From positions 1 through 48,032 of the forward strand of contig JAQGPC010000229.1 of NCBI GenBank assembly GCA_028293285.1: 48,032 nt of DNA, in the 5' to 3' direction. Made by a program: the position numbers and the translations under genes. The notes beneath the pieces were generated by a model, which did no database searches, was not told where the DNA came from, and saw only the letters and a program-made list of their open reading frames with translations. Below, piece by piece: positions 24,729-31,739 of the stretch. Origin of the DNA: Pedosphaera sp. (GTDB lineage: Bacteria > Verrucomicrobiota > Verrucomicrobiia > Limisphaerales > Pedosphaeraceae). Each line of letters starts with the position of its first letter. Position 1 is the first letter of the stretch.

Positions 24729-25463
24729 GTGAAAAAGCATCATCTGATATTCCTTCTCACCGTTACGATGTCAGTGATGGCAACGCTGACCAGCGCCAAA
24801 GACCAAGTCCCCACCCTGCCCAAAGGTTATAAATTGGTTTACCAGCAGGATTTTTCCAAGGCGAAGGCACTGCAAGATTTTGTAATGGCTGATCCCAAGG
24901 CGTGGAAACTTTCGCAAATAAACAATCACTCCTCGTTGGAATTAGTAAAACAGAGCGATTACAAACCCGCTGTTCGTTCACCAGTGAATATCGCGGTCCT
25001 TGCGGATAAGGTGGTTGGTGATTTCATTCTCGAAGTCGAGTTGCTCTCCACTACCCGCGAATACGGGCATCGCGATATGTGCCTTGTATTTGGGATGAAG
25101 AGTCCGACAGAATTTTATTATACCCACCTCGCCAGCAATGCTGATCCCCATGCTCACAATATTTTCATCGTGAACAACAAGGAGCGGGAGAACATTGCCA
25201 GGGAAACCACCGGCGGCATCAAATGGGAAACCACCAACGCCTGGCATAAAGTCCGTGTGGAACGCAAAATTTCCGATGGTTCGATCAAGGTCTATTTCGA
25301 TGACCTGACGAAACCAATCATGGTCGCAGAAGATAAAACCTTCACTTCCGGTTATCTCGGCTTCGGCTCTTTTGATGACACCGGCAAAATTGGAAATATA
25401 AAAGTTTGGGCGCCAAAAATGGAAAAGCAGAAGACGGGATTCTATCAACGGTCAGAGCATTGA
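24729..25463 (+). CDS. Secreted concanavalin-like (DUF1080-related) protein
   Basis: A 244-aa protein starting at GTG 24729 with a signal peptide ending at Thr-Ser-Ala (about residue 23). The rest is one beta-sandwich domain: Leu-Val-Tyr-Gln-Gln-Asp-Phe-Ser near residue 40, Phe-Ile-Leu-Glu-Val-Glu-Leu about residue 100, and the closing Gly-Tyr-Leu-Gly-Phe-Gly-Ser-Phe-Asp-Asp-Thr-Gly. This is the layout of DUF1080/LamG-type sugar-binding or hydrolase domains. It is distinct in sequence from the DUF1080 lipoprotein at 21363. Last gene of the exported sugar cluster, perhaps with its own promoter given the 112-bp hairpin-rich gap before it. Confidence 0.8.
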   Translation: MKKHHLIFLLTVTMSVMATLTSAKDQVPTLPKGYKLVYQQDFSKAKALQDFVMADPKAWKLSQINNHSSLELVKQSDYKPAVRSPVNIAVLADKVVGDFILEVELLSTTREYGHRDMCLVFGMKSPTEFYYTHLASNADPHAHNIFIVNNKERENIARETTGGIKWETTNAWHKVRVERKISDGSIKVYFDDLTKPIMVAEDKTFTSGYLGFGSFDDTGKIGNIKVWAPKMEKQKTGFYQRSEH

Positions 25464-25612
25464 GCCGAATCGGGAAATCAACTTTTTCTGCAGCACTCCA
25501 CGCTTGACCATTCCAACCCCAAGTCCATGATTACACTAATTTGGTGGTGAAGATACTGGGGCTTTAACTGGGGTATCGTTGGAAAATTTGGTTCCGATCC
25601 TTTTGAAATACT

Positions 25613-27004
25613 ATGGCCAGATTTCATCATGGATTAGAACGTTATGAAAAAATACTCCAGCTACTTGTTCCCTCTTCATTGTTCGCGGCTTTGGCTTTTC
25701 CTTCGTTGCTGTTCGGCCAGGGCAGTCTTACTCCGCCCGGTGCTCCCGCCGCGACCATGAAAACACTGGATCAAGTTGAAGCGCGCATACCCGTGGATGC
25801 CGCGCACACGCCCGGCGATGCCGCCAACCAATTTATTATCAATCAGCCGGGCTCTTACTATTTGACTACAAATATCACCGGCGTCAGCAGCAAGGCTGGC
25901 ATCAATATCGTGGCCAATGATGTTACGCTGGACTTGAACGGTTTTGTGCTGACTGGTGTGGCTGGCGCGACGAAGGGAATAGTCGCGGGTTCCTTTAATG
26001 CCTCGCGCACCAACATCATCATCCGCCATGGGCTCCTGCGTGGCTGGCCCGGTGGGGCTGTGGACGCCAACTATACCTACTACTGTGAGTTGGAACGGGT
26101 GAATGCCTTTAACTGTCCAAATGCCACCGGCCTGGCTGTCGGCTGGTTTGGTTCCATCCGCCACTGCACGGCGTCTGGTAATGGCGTTAGCGGAATCACC
26201 ACTGGCGATACCTCCCTGGTCAATGATAGCATTGCCTCCTCCAATAAATTCAATGGCATCGTCGTAGGCGGTGATTGCGTCATACGTGGTTGCACAGTGA
26301 CTTACAATGCTAACGGCCCCGGGATTAATAGCTTTGGCAATGCCACGATAAGCGATTGCATCGCGAACAATAACACCCTCGGCATCCAGGCTGCCGCCAA
26401 CACGGTGATTCGTGACTGCGTGGCGAATAATAATACCAGCTCCGGCATTTATACCTTGGATGAATGCAAGGTCACCGGGTGCAGTATGCTGAACAATGAT
26501 ATGCATGGAATTCAAGTGGGTGCTCGTGGCGCCATTCGTGATTGCACCGCGAATTTTAATCGCACCAACGGCATTTCTGGCACCGATCAATGCACCGTAA
26601 CCGGCTGCACTGCCAATGCCAATGGCAATGGCGTGGCGGGCCATGGCATCAACCTTGGCGTCCGGGGCACAGTCAGACAGTGCATCGCCAGCCAAAATCA
26701 GGCTTCTGGCATTTTTGTTAGTGGAGATTCGGTAGTGGTGGAAAACCACGCCAGCTCCAACGGTCTGGGTAATGGCGCTTCAGCGGCCGGCATTCGCACC
26801 ATCAGCGGATCCAGCAGTCGCATCGAAGGCAATCAAGTGCGCGACAATGCCGGCACGGGAATTCTCGCGAGCAGCTCAGACCTGGTATTCCGCAACAGTT
26901 CCGGCGGCAATACCGTTAATTATAGTCCTACCTCAGGCGCTAACTTTGCGCCGATCCAATCCTTGTCCACCGCGACCAATGCGCTGGGAAATTTTGTCTT
27001 TTAA
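25613..27004 (+). CDS. Secreted right-handed parallel beta-helix repeat protein
   Basis: A 463-aa protein with a signal-type hydrophobic stretch (about residues 15-36). After a linker with Pro-Pro-Gly-Ala-Pro-Ala and Lys-Thr-Leu-Asp-Gln-Val-Glu comes Ile-Asn-Gln-Pro-Gly-Ser-Tyr-Tyr-Leu-Thr, then Asn-Asp-Val-Thr-Leu-Asp-Leu-Asn-Gly-Phe, the usual entry to a beta-helix. Residues about 135-430 are imperfect repeats of roughly 22-25 residues with Ile-x-Asp-Cys-x-Ala-Asn-x-Asn, giving a ladder of Cys and Asn. The fold is shared with pectate lyases and NosD/CASH proteins, but I see no catalytic signature; an adhesive or structural surface role is as likely as carbohydrate cleavage. Confidence 0.85.
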   Translation: MARFHHGLERYEKILQLLVPSSLFAALAFPSLLFGQGSLTPPGAPAATMKTLDQVEARIPVDAAHTPGDAANQFIINQPGSYYLTTNITGVSSKAGINIVANDVTLDLNGFVLTGVAGATKGIVAGSFNASRTNIIIRHGLLRGWPGGAVDANYTYYCELERVNAFNCPNATGLAVGWFGSIRHCTASGNGVSGITTGDTSLVNDSIASSNKFNGIVVGGDCVIRGCTVTYNANGPGINSFGNATISDCIANNNTLGIQAAANTVIRDCVANNNTSSGIYTLDECKVTGCSMLNNDMHGIQVGARGAIRDCTANFNRTNGISGTDQCTVTGCTANANGNGVAGHGINLGVRGTVRQCIASQNQASGIFVSGDSVVVENHASSNGLGNGASAAGIRTISGSSSRIEGNQVRDNAGTGILASSSDLVFRNSSGGNTVNYSPTSGANFAPIQSLSTATNALGNFVF

Positions 27005-27056
27005 ACAACCGATACGTGATTTACTTTTGACAACATATAGCCGCCCCATCCAAGCC

Positions 27057-27899
27057 ATGAAATTTTATACAGTTTTGTTATTGCTGCTCGGTTCTCTTAT
27101 CGCGGTTCCTGCCGCCACCACCATTAATGCCACCAACCAGTACGCTTATGGCGCAAACCTGGGCTGGGCCGATTGGCGCGGAGACACCAACAGCGGCGCC
27201 GTCATTGGCGATTACGTTTGTTCTGGCTACATTTATGCCGCCAATGTTGGCTGGATTAATCTCGGCAATGGCAGCCCGGCCAATAGTGTTCGTTATCAAA
27301 ATCTTTCCGGCACGGATTTTGGAGTCAATCAGGATGGCATGGGCAACTTGAGTGGTTATGCTTACGGCGCGAACATCGGTTGGATCAACTTTGAGAGCAC
27401 CGGCGCGCCCAAGGTCAACCTGGCAACCGGCAATCTGAGCGGGTACGCCTGGAGCGCGAATTGCGGCTGGATCAGCTTGAGCAATGCCGTGGCCCGCGTG
27501 CGGACTGATACTCTTTATCCCGGCCTCGTTGATCTCAATGGATTGCCGTTGCCGTGGCAGGTGGAGAATTTTGGAGGCCGAGGGGTCGACGCCAATGCCG
27601 ATCCAGATGGTGATGGCGCTACGAACCTCCAGGAATACCTTGCGGGCACGAATCCAAATGATGCCAACGATTATCTCCGTATCACCTTTTATCATCGCAG
27701 TGGCACGTATAACACCATGGCCTGGACAACCCAACCCACGCGTTTTTATGAAGTGCAACGCCGCACCACATTAGACAATGCGTCCACATGGAGCGTCTAT
27801 TTCACATTTACTTCACTTGGCGCGGGCAACATCGGTTTTGATGATTTTGGCAACCAGAATTACTATCGCGTCCGCGCCATCAAGCCACTCTCCCCTTAA
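27057..27899 (+). CDS. Secreted Gly-Trp repeat protein with calcium-binding-type motif
   Basis: A 280-aa protein, signal peptide to about residue 20. Four copies of a short motif follow: aromatic-Ala-x-x-Ala-Asn-x-Gly-Trp-(Ala/Ile), at about 29-40, 58-71, 101-114 and 130-143. Next comes Asp-Ala-Asn-Ala-Asp-Pro-Asp-Gly-Asp-Gly with Leu-Gln-Glu-Tyr-Leu-Ala-Gly-Thr-Asn-Pro (about 178-200), a thrombospondin type 3/dockerin-like calcium loop that in these bacteria usually precedes a C-terminal beta domain. The frame is open upstream to 26772, inside the beta-helix gene; the ATG at 27057 restores a proper signal peptide. It lies 52 bp after the beta-helix gene, so the two are probably co-expressed surface or secreted proteins. 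Confidence 0.82.
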   Translation: MKFYTVLLLLLGSLIAVPAATTINATNQYAYGANLGWADWRGDTNSGAVIGDYVCSGYIYAANVGWINLGNGSPANSVRYQNLSGTDFGVNQDGMGNLSGYAYGANIGWINFESTGAPKVNLATGNLSGYAWSANCGWISLSNAVARVRTDTLYPGLVDLNGLPLPWQVENFGGRGVDANADPDGDGATNLQEYLAGTNPNDANDYLRITFYHRSGTYNTMAWTTQPTRFYEVQRRTTLDNASTWSVYFTFTSLGAGNIGFDDFGNQNYYRVRAIKPLSP

Positions 27900-28058
27900 A
27901 TAGTCAGGCTGGTTGGCAGCTCCACCACGATCGGTCTATTAGCCGACTTCTGCGAACGCGGAGTAAAGCCCGCGCATGAACTCTTTTTACTTGAAATATT
28001 CAGGTAATTAATGAGAATGCTTCTCGCGATTGTTCCCCGTAAAACGAAAGACCAAACC

Positions 28059-28952
28059 ATGCAAACAAATTTCTGCAAAGAATGGTTCCACTCCCGCAAA
28101 ACGATCTTCCTGAGAAGCATTGGTTTATTTTTGCTGGGGATCATTGCCGCCGGTTGTCCGGCGAACAATCCAACACCTCCCCCGGCACCAACTGCTGGAA
28201 ATAAAGTCGTCATTCGCGGTTCGAACACTATTGGAGAAGAATTGGCTCCGCGATTGATTGCAGAATACAAGAAAGACCATCCTTCAGCCATTTTCGATCT
28301 CGAGACCAAGGCAACCGGTTACGGACTTGCCGCATTGCGCGCTGGCCTTTGCGACATCGCAGGCAGTTCGCGGATACCGACCAAGGAAGAGGAGGAGCAG
28401 GCCCGTGAGCACGGTATCGAACTAAACGAACATGTCATTGGCGCCTATAGCGTGGCAGTCATAGTAAATGCGGCAAACCCGGTTGGGAATCTGACCAAGA
28501 TTCAGGTGAGGGATATTTTTACCGGAACCATCCAAAACTGGAAAGAAGTGGGAGGACCGGATGCTCCGATTCATTTGTACGTCCGCGATCCGATTTCTGG
28601 CACTTACCTTGGCTTTCAAGAATTGGCGATGGAGAACAAATCTTACGCGCATGCTCCGACCACCGCCACTAACTACGCGGGAATCGTGCAAGAAGTGGCC
28701 AAAGACGCAAACGGAATTGGTTATTCAAGCATTGATCTCGCAAAACAGACCGGCGCCAAAGCAGTATCGATTGACGGCGTGACACCCAACAATGCTTCGG
28801 TGAATGAAAGCAAATACCCTTACAACCGCACCCTGCGTCTTTACACGAATAAGGGGAAAGAAGTCCAGGCGGCGAACGATTTTATTAAATTCGTCCAGTC
28901 CACTCGCGGACAGGAAATCGTCGCGCAATTGGGCTTCGTGCCCCACCCTTGA
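28059..28952 (+). CDS. PstS-like phosphate-binding lipoprotein (orphan)
   Basis: A 297-aa lipoprotein with lipobox Ala-Ala-Gly-Cys (C33). The mature part is a PBP-like domain: Val-Val-Ile-Arg-Gly-Ser-Asn-Thr-Ile-Gly near its start, Asp-Ile-Ala-Gly-Ser-Ser-Arg, a Val-Arg-Asp-Ile-Phe-Thr-Gly...Asn-Trp-Lys-Glu-Val-Gly-Gly segment, and Arg-Asp-Pro-Ile-Ser-Gly-Thr, all typical of PstS-type oxyanion-binding proteins. An in-frame ATG at 28011 has an AGG sequence at good spacing and would add 16 residues, so the start is uncertain. No pstC/A/B or phoU is in the window. Phosphate is the likely ligand; another oxyanion or a sensing role is possible. Confidence 0.87.
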   Translation: MQTNFCKEWFHSRKTIFLRSIGLFLLGIIAAGCPANNPTPPPAPTAGNKVVIRGSNTIGEELAPRLIAEYKKDHPSAIFDLETKATGYGLAALRAGLCDIAGSSRIPTKEEEEQAREHGIELNEHVIGAYSVAVIVNAANPVGNLTKIQVRDIFTGTIQNWKEVGGPDAPIHLYVRDPISGTYLGFQELAMENKSYAHAPTTATNYAGIVQEVAKDANGIGYSSIDLAKQTGAKAVSIDGVTPNNASVNESKYPYNRTLRLYTNKGKEVQAANDFIKFVQSTRGQEIVAQLGFVPHP

Positions 28953-28960
28953 GATCGCGG

Positions 28961-29404
28961 CTAGATCCGCTTCTCGTCGGCGTCAATAAAGTCAACGAAG
29001 GTCTTGATATCATCGCGGCTTTCCAGACCGGCTTCCTTTTTGCGCATAATCAATCGCTCGGTAACTTCTCCTCCCTCGGTTCCGCGTTTGAGCAGAAATT
29101 CCCGAAATTCAGCTTTCTCCGCGTCTGACTTCTTGACGTTCCTGGCGACCCAATCTGCCACCTGACCATCCGTGACGGAATTTCTGACCACTTCAATCAT
29201 CTGTTCAGGAGTCACCCCCGCTGCCTTGAGCCAGGCCCCGTCGAAGCCCTTGGTGAAGTTGGCTTGATAATCAGGATGCAACTTGCCCGTCAGGTGCAGG
29301 CGGATCTTATCAATAAAGCGCGGCAGGTAAACCCAACCAGCCATGGTTTCGCGGGGACTGCGGGGATAAATGAGTTCGTTCATATCCCAATAATCGGGAG
29401 GCAT
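28961..29404 (-). CDS. DUF5069 domain-containing protein
   Basis: A 147-aa soluble protein. The opening Tyr-Pro-Arg-Ser-Pro-Arg-Glu-Thr-Met-Ala-Gly-Trp-Val-Tyr-Leu-Pro-Arg-Phe-Ile-Asp-Lys-Ile-Arg matches the start of DUF5069, a small helical family common in Verrucomicrobiota and relatives. A Trp-Val-Ala-Arg-Asn-Val motif follows near residue 97. Function unknown. The ATG at 29404 has AAAGG just upstream; a second in-frame ATG lies seven codons in. Convergent with the PstS-like gene and divergent from the oxidoreductase at 29487. Confidence 0.85.
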   Translation of the reverse strand: MPPDYWDMNELIYPRSPRETMAGWVYLPRFIDKIRLHLTGKLHPDYQANFTKGFDGAWLKAAGVTPEQMIEVVRNSVTDGQVADWVARNVKKSDAEKAEFREFLLKRGTEGGEVTERLIMRKKEAGLESRDDIKTFVDFIDADEKRI

Positions 29405-29486
29405 GGCCTTTCTGTCAACCGCACTTCCGATCCTTATTTCACCAAATACATTTGAAAACGCCTCTTGTCGATTCCATGCTTAATCA

Positions 29487-30893
29487 ATGAAAGAGTTTGA
29501 TTACGATGTGGTCGTGATTGGCGGCGGGAGCGGTGGTTATGCCGCGGCCCGCACGGCTGCCAATGCGGATTTGAAGACCGCCGTGATCGAAGGCGGCAAG
29601 AAAGTGGGCGGCCTCTGCATCCTGCGCGGTTGCATGCCCACCAAGGCGTTGCTCTACGCGGCGGAAGTAAAACATCTGGCCCAGCATCCCGAGCCCTGGG
29701 GCATCCAGTCTAAACAAGTTACTTTTGACTTCACCAAGGTCATGGCGCGCAAGGATGTGCTGATCAAGGAATTTGCGGATTATCGCCGCCTGCAACTGGA
29801 AGAGAATACTTTTAAATTTATTCGTGCCGAGGCGCGCTTCACGGACAAGCATACGCTCGCGTTGAGCACCGGAGAAAAACTTACCGCGAAAAATTTTATC
29901 ATCAGCACCGGCTCCACGGTGGCGCCTGATCCCCTGCCCTTCCTTGAAAAGCTGGATTATATCAACAGTGACGACGCTCTCGCGCTCAAGAAACTTCCCA
30001 AGTCCATGATCATTTTGGGGGGCGGGTCGGTAGGGATGGAGTTTGCCCAGTTCTTCGCGCGGTTTGACGTGAAGGTCACCTTGATTCAACGCAGTACCCA
30101 TGTTTTGCACGAGTTTGATACGGATGCCACTGATGTTTTGGAAGGCGTTTTCCGGCGCGAGGGGTTAACCGTCTATACCAACACCAAGCTCACGGACGCT
30201 TGGCAAAAAGAGGGACGCAAAGGAGTTTCCTTCCTGCACGGAGCCCATGAAGTGCGCGTCGAAGCGGAAGAAGCTTTGTTTGCGCTCGGTCGTATTCCCA
30301 ACACGGCATCATTGGATTTGCAAAAAGCCGGGGTGACGACGGAAGGCACACGCATCGTCACCAATGAAGAAATGCAAACTTCCGCAAAACATATTTACGC
30401 GGCGGGTGATTGCACGGGACCGCATGAGATTGTGCATATTGCGGTGCTTCAGGGAGAAACTGCCGCCCATAATATTGCGTTTCCGGACAAGCCGCGCCGG
30501 ATGGATTATCGGCTCATGATATCGGTGGTGTTCACTGAGCCGCAACTTGCCACTGTGGGCTTGACCGAAAAAGAGTGCCTGACGCGGAACATTCCTTATC
30601 GCGCAGCCAGTTATCCTTTCAACGATCATGGGAAATCCATGATCATGGAAGCAAAGGACGGCTTTGTGAAGTTACTCGCGAATCCCACTACCGGCGAAAT
30701 CATCGGCGGTTGTTGCATCGGCCCGGTTGGCGGGGAACTCATTCATGAAATTGTCACCGCCATGTACAAGCGCATGACGGTTCAGGAATTGGCGGCGATG
30801 CCGCATTACCATCCCACACTCGCGGAGATATGGACTTATCCCGCCGAAGAACTGGCGCTGGAAATACAACCCACGCCGGGTGGTTTGCCCTGA
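29487..30893 (+). CDS. FAD-dependent pyridine nucleotide-disulfide oxidoreductase (Lpd/MerA-like)
   Basis: A 468-aa flavoenzyme with an N-terminal FAD loop Gly-Gly-Gly-Ser-Gly-Gly and redox-active disulfide C44/C49 in Gly-Gly-Leu-Cys-Ile-Leu-Arg-Gly-Cys-Met-Pro-Thr-Lys. The NAD(P) loop is Leu-Gly-Gly-Gly-Ser-Val-Gly-Met-Glu (about 175), then Ala-Ala-Gly-Asp-Cys. The C-terminal dimer domain ends in His-Pro-Thr-Leu-Ala-Glu (H442, E447), the usual proton relay. It resembles dihydrolipoamide dehydrogenase and mercuric reductase. No 2-oxoacid dehydrogenase E1/E2 genes and no mer genes are near, and there is no HMA domain or vicinal C-terminal Cys pair, so the substrate is open. The family assignment is firm. 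Confidence 0.93.
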   Translation: MKEFDYDVVVIGGGSGGYAAARTAANADLKTAVIEGGKKVGGLCILRGCMPTKALLYAAEVKHLAQHPEPWGIQSKQVTFDFTKVMARKDVLIKEFADYRRLQLEENTFKFIRAEARFTDKHTLALSTGEKLTAKNFIISTGSTVAPDPLPFLEKLDYINSDDALALKKLPKSMIILGGGSVGMEFAQFFARFDVKVTLIQRSTHVLHEFDTDATDVLEGVFRREGLTVYTNTKLTDAWQKEGRKGVSFLHGAHEVRVEAEEALFALGRIPNTASLDLQKAGVTTEGTRIVTNEEMQTSAKHIYAAGDCTGPHEIVHIAVLQGETAAHNIAFPDKPRRMDYRLMISVVFTEPQLATVGLTEKECLTRNIPYRAASYPFNDHGKSMIMEAKDGFVKLLANPTTGEIIGGCCIGPVGGELIHEIVTAMYKRMTVQELAAMPHYHPTLAEIWTYPAEELALEIQPTPGGLP

Positions 30894-30905
30894 CAATTGT
30901 CTGTT

Positions 30906-31661
30906 CTACTTCGTAGGCGAATAGTCGGTTGGCGTCACGAAGACAGATTTCACGCCGTCTTTGATGGTCAGAGGGCCATTCGCTTCAGAAGCTGTCTTGA
31001 CCTTGATCCATTCCGGATCCGCGCGAAATGCTTTCCACGATGCGTCCGCTGCACTCTTGTCCTTGTGCGCGACTATGTAAATCAGCGTCTCCCCTGCTCC
31101 ATCCTTCTGTTCCATCGGCGCCCAATACGCGATGTTGTTCATTCCATGCCCGGAGAATAAGGACATGGTATGATCACGAAAACGGGCATGCAGATCATCC
31201 AGCTTTCCCGGTGAAGCATGATACGTACGTAATTCAAACAAGCGCGGTTCCTTGCTGTGCGATGCTTTCACTACCGGGGAATAATCTGTCGCCGTCATAA
31301 AGACCGACTCCCCTTTGACCACCAATTTCCCATGCTCCTCCGAAGCTTTGGATGCCGCTTTCCAATCAGGATCAGCCATGAACTCTTTCCATGATTTTTC
31401 CCGGGCTTCACGGCTGGGATAAGCGAGCACGTAAATTAATTTATTCTCGGGATTTTCCACCGGCGTCCAATAACCGATGTTGCTCATCCCATGCTTCTCA
31501 AAAAGTTTCATGGTATGATCCCGAAACCGGGCATGTAATTCATCCAGTTTTCCCGATGCAGCGTAATAGGTTCGCATCTCAAAACAGCGCGTGTCCTTGT
31601 CTGCGGCAAAAACAGTGGCAGAGATCAAAGCGGTCATCAGCAGGAGGATTACTCGTTTCAT
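30906..31661 (-). CDS. Secreted tandem NIPSNAP-domain protein
   Basis: A 251-aa protein with a signal peptide ending at Val-Phe-Ala (about residue 19). Two NIPSNAP ferredoxin-like repeats follow: the first starts Cys-Phe-Glu-Met-Arg-Thr-Tyr-Tyr, the second Leu-Phe-Glu-Leu-Arg-Thr-Tyr-His. Each then has Gly-Lys-Leu-Asp-(Glu/Asp)-Leu-His-Ala-Arg-Phe-Arg-Asp-His-Thr-Met and a His-Gly-Met segment. The halves are so alike that a recent internal duplication is likely. A GGAGG sequence is 10 nt before the ATG at 31661 and only 1 nt before the alternative ATG at 31670, favouring 31661. The molecular role of bacterial NIPSNAP proteins is unknown. Terminates 12 bp from the convergent oxidoreductase. 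Confidence 0.92.
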   Translation of the reverse strand: MKRVILLLMTALISATVFAADKDTRCFEMRTYYAASGKLDELHARFRDHTMKLFEKHGMSNIGYWTPVENPENKLIYVLAYPSREAREKSWKEFMADPDWKAASKASEEHGKLVVKGESVFMTATDYSPVVKASHSKEPRLFELRTYHASPGKLDDLHARFRDHTMSLFSGHGMNNIAYWAPMEQKDGAGETLIYIVAHKDKSAADASWKAFRADPEWIKVKTASEANGPLTIKDGVKSVFVTPTDYSPTK

Positions 31662-31739
31662 AAGCAACATTCCTCCATGCCACTACCAAACCGGCGGGCT
31701 GTCAAAGGAAAAATGTCAGCCGTGATACTTTTCCCAATG

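Noticed and set aside
25857-26880. Minus-strand long open frames under the beta-helix gene (for example 25676-26749)
   Set aside because: They mirror the repetitive coding strand; no ribosome site or signal, and the plus-strand protein is clearly folded-repeat type.
26772-27056. Longer version of the Gly-Trp repeat protein starting inside the beta-helix gene
   Set aside because: The extra 95 residues are a shifted-frame reading of the beta-helix repeats; the ATG at 27057 starts a clean signal peptide.
29487-30893. Calling the flavoenzyme a mercuric reductase
   Set aside because: No N-terminal HMA domain, no C-terminal cysteine pair and no mer genes; the disulfide and His-Glu relay are shared by the whole family.
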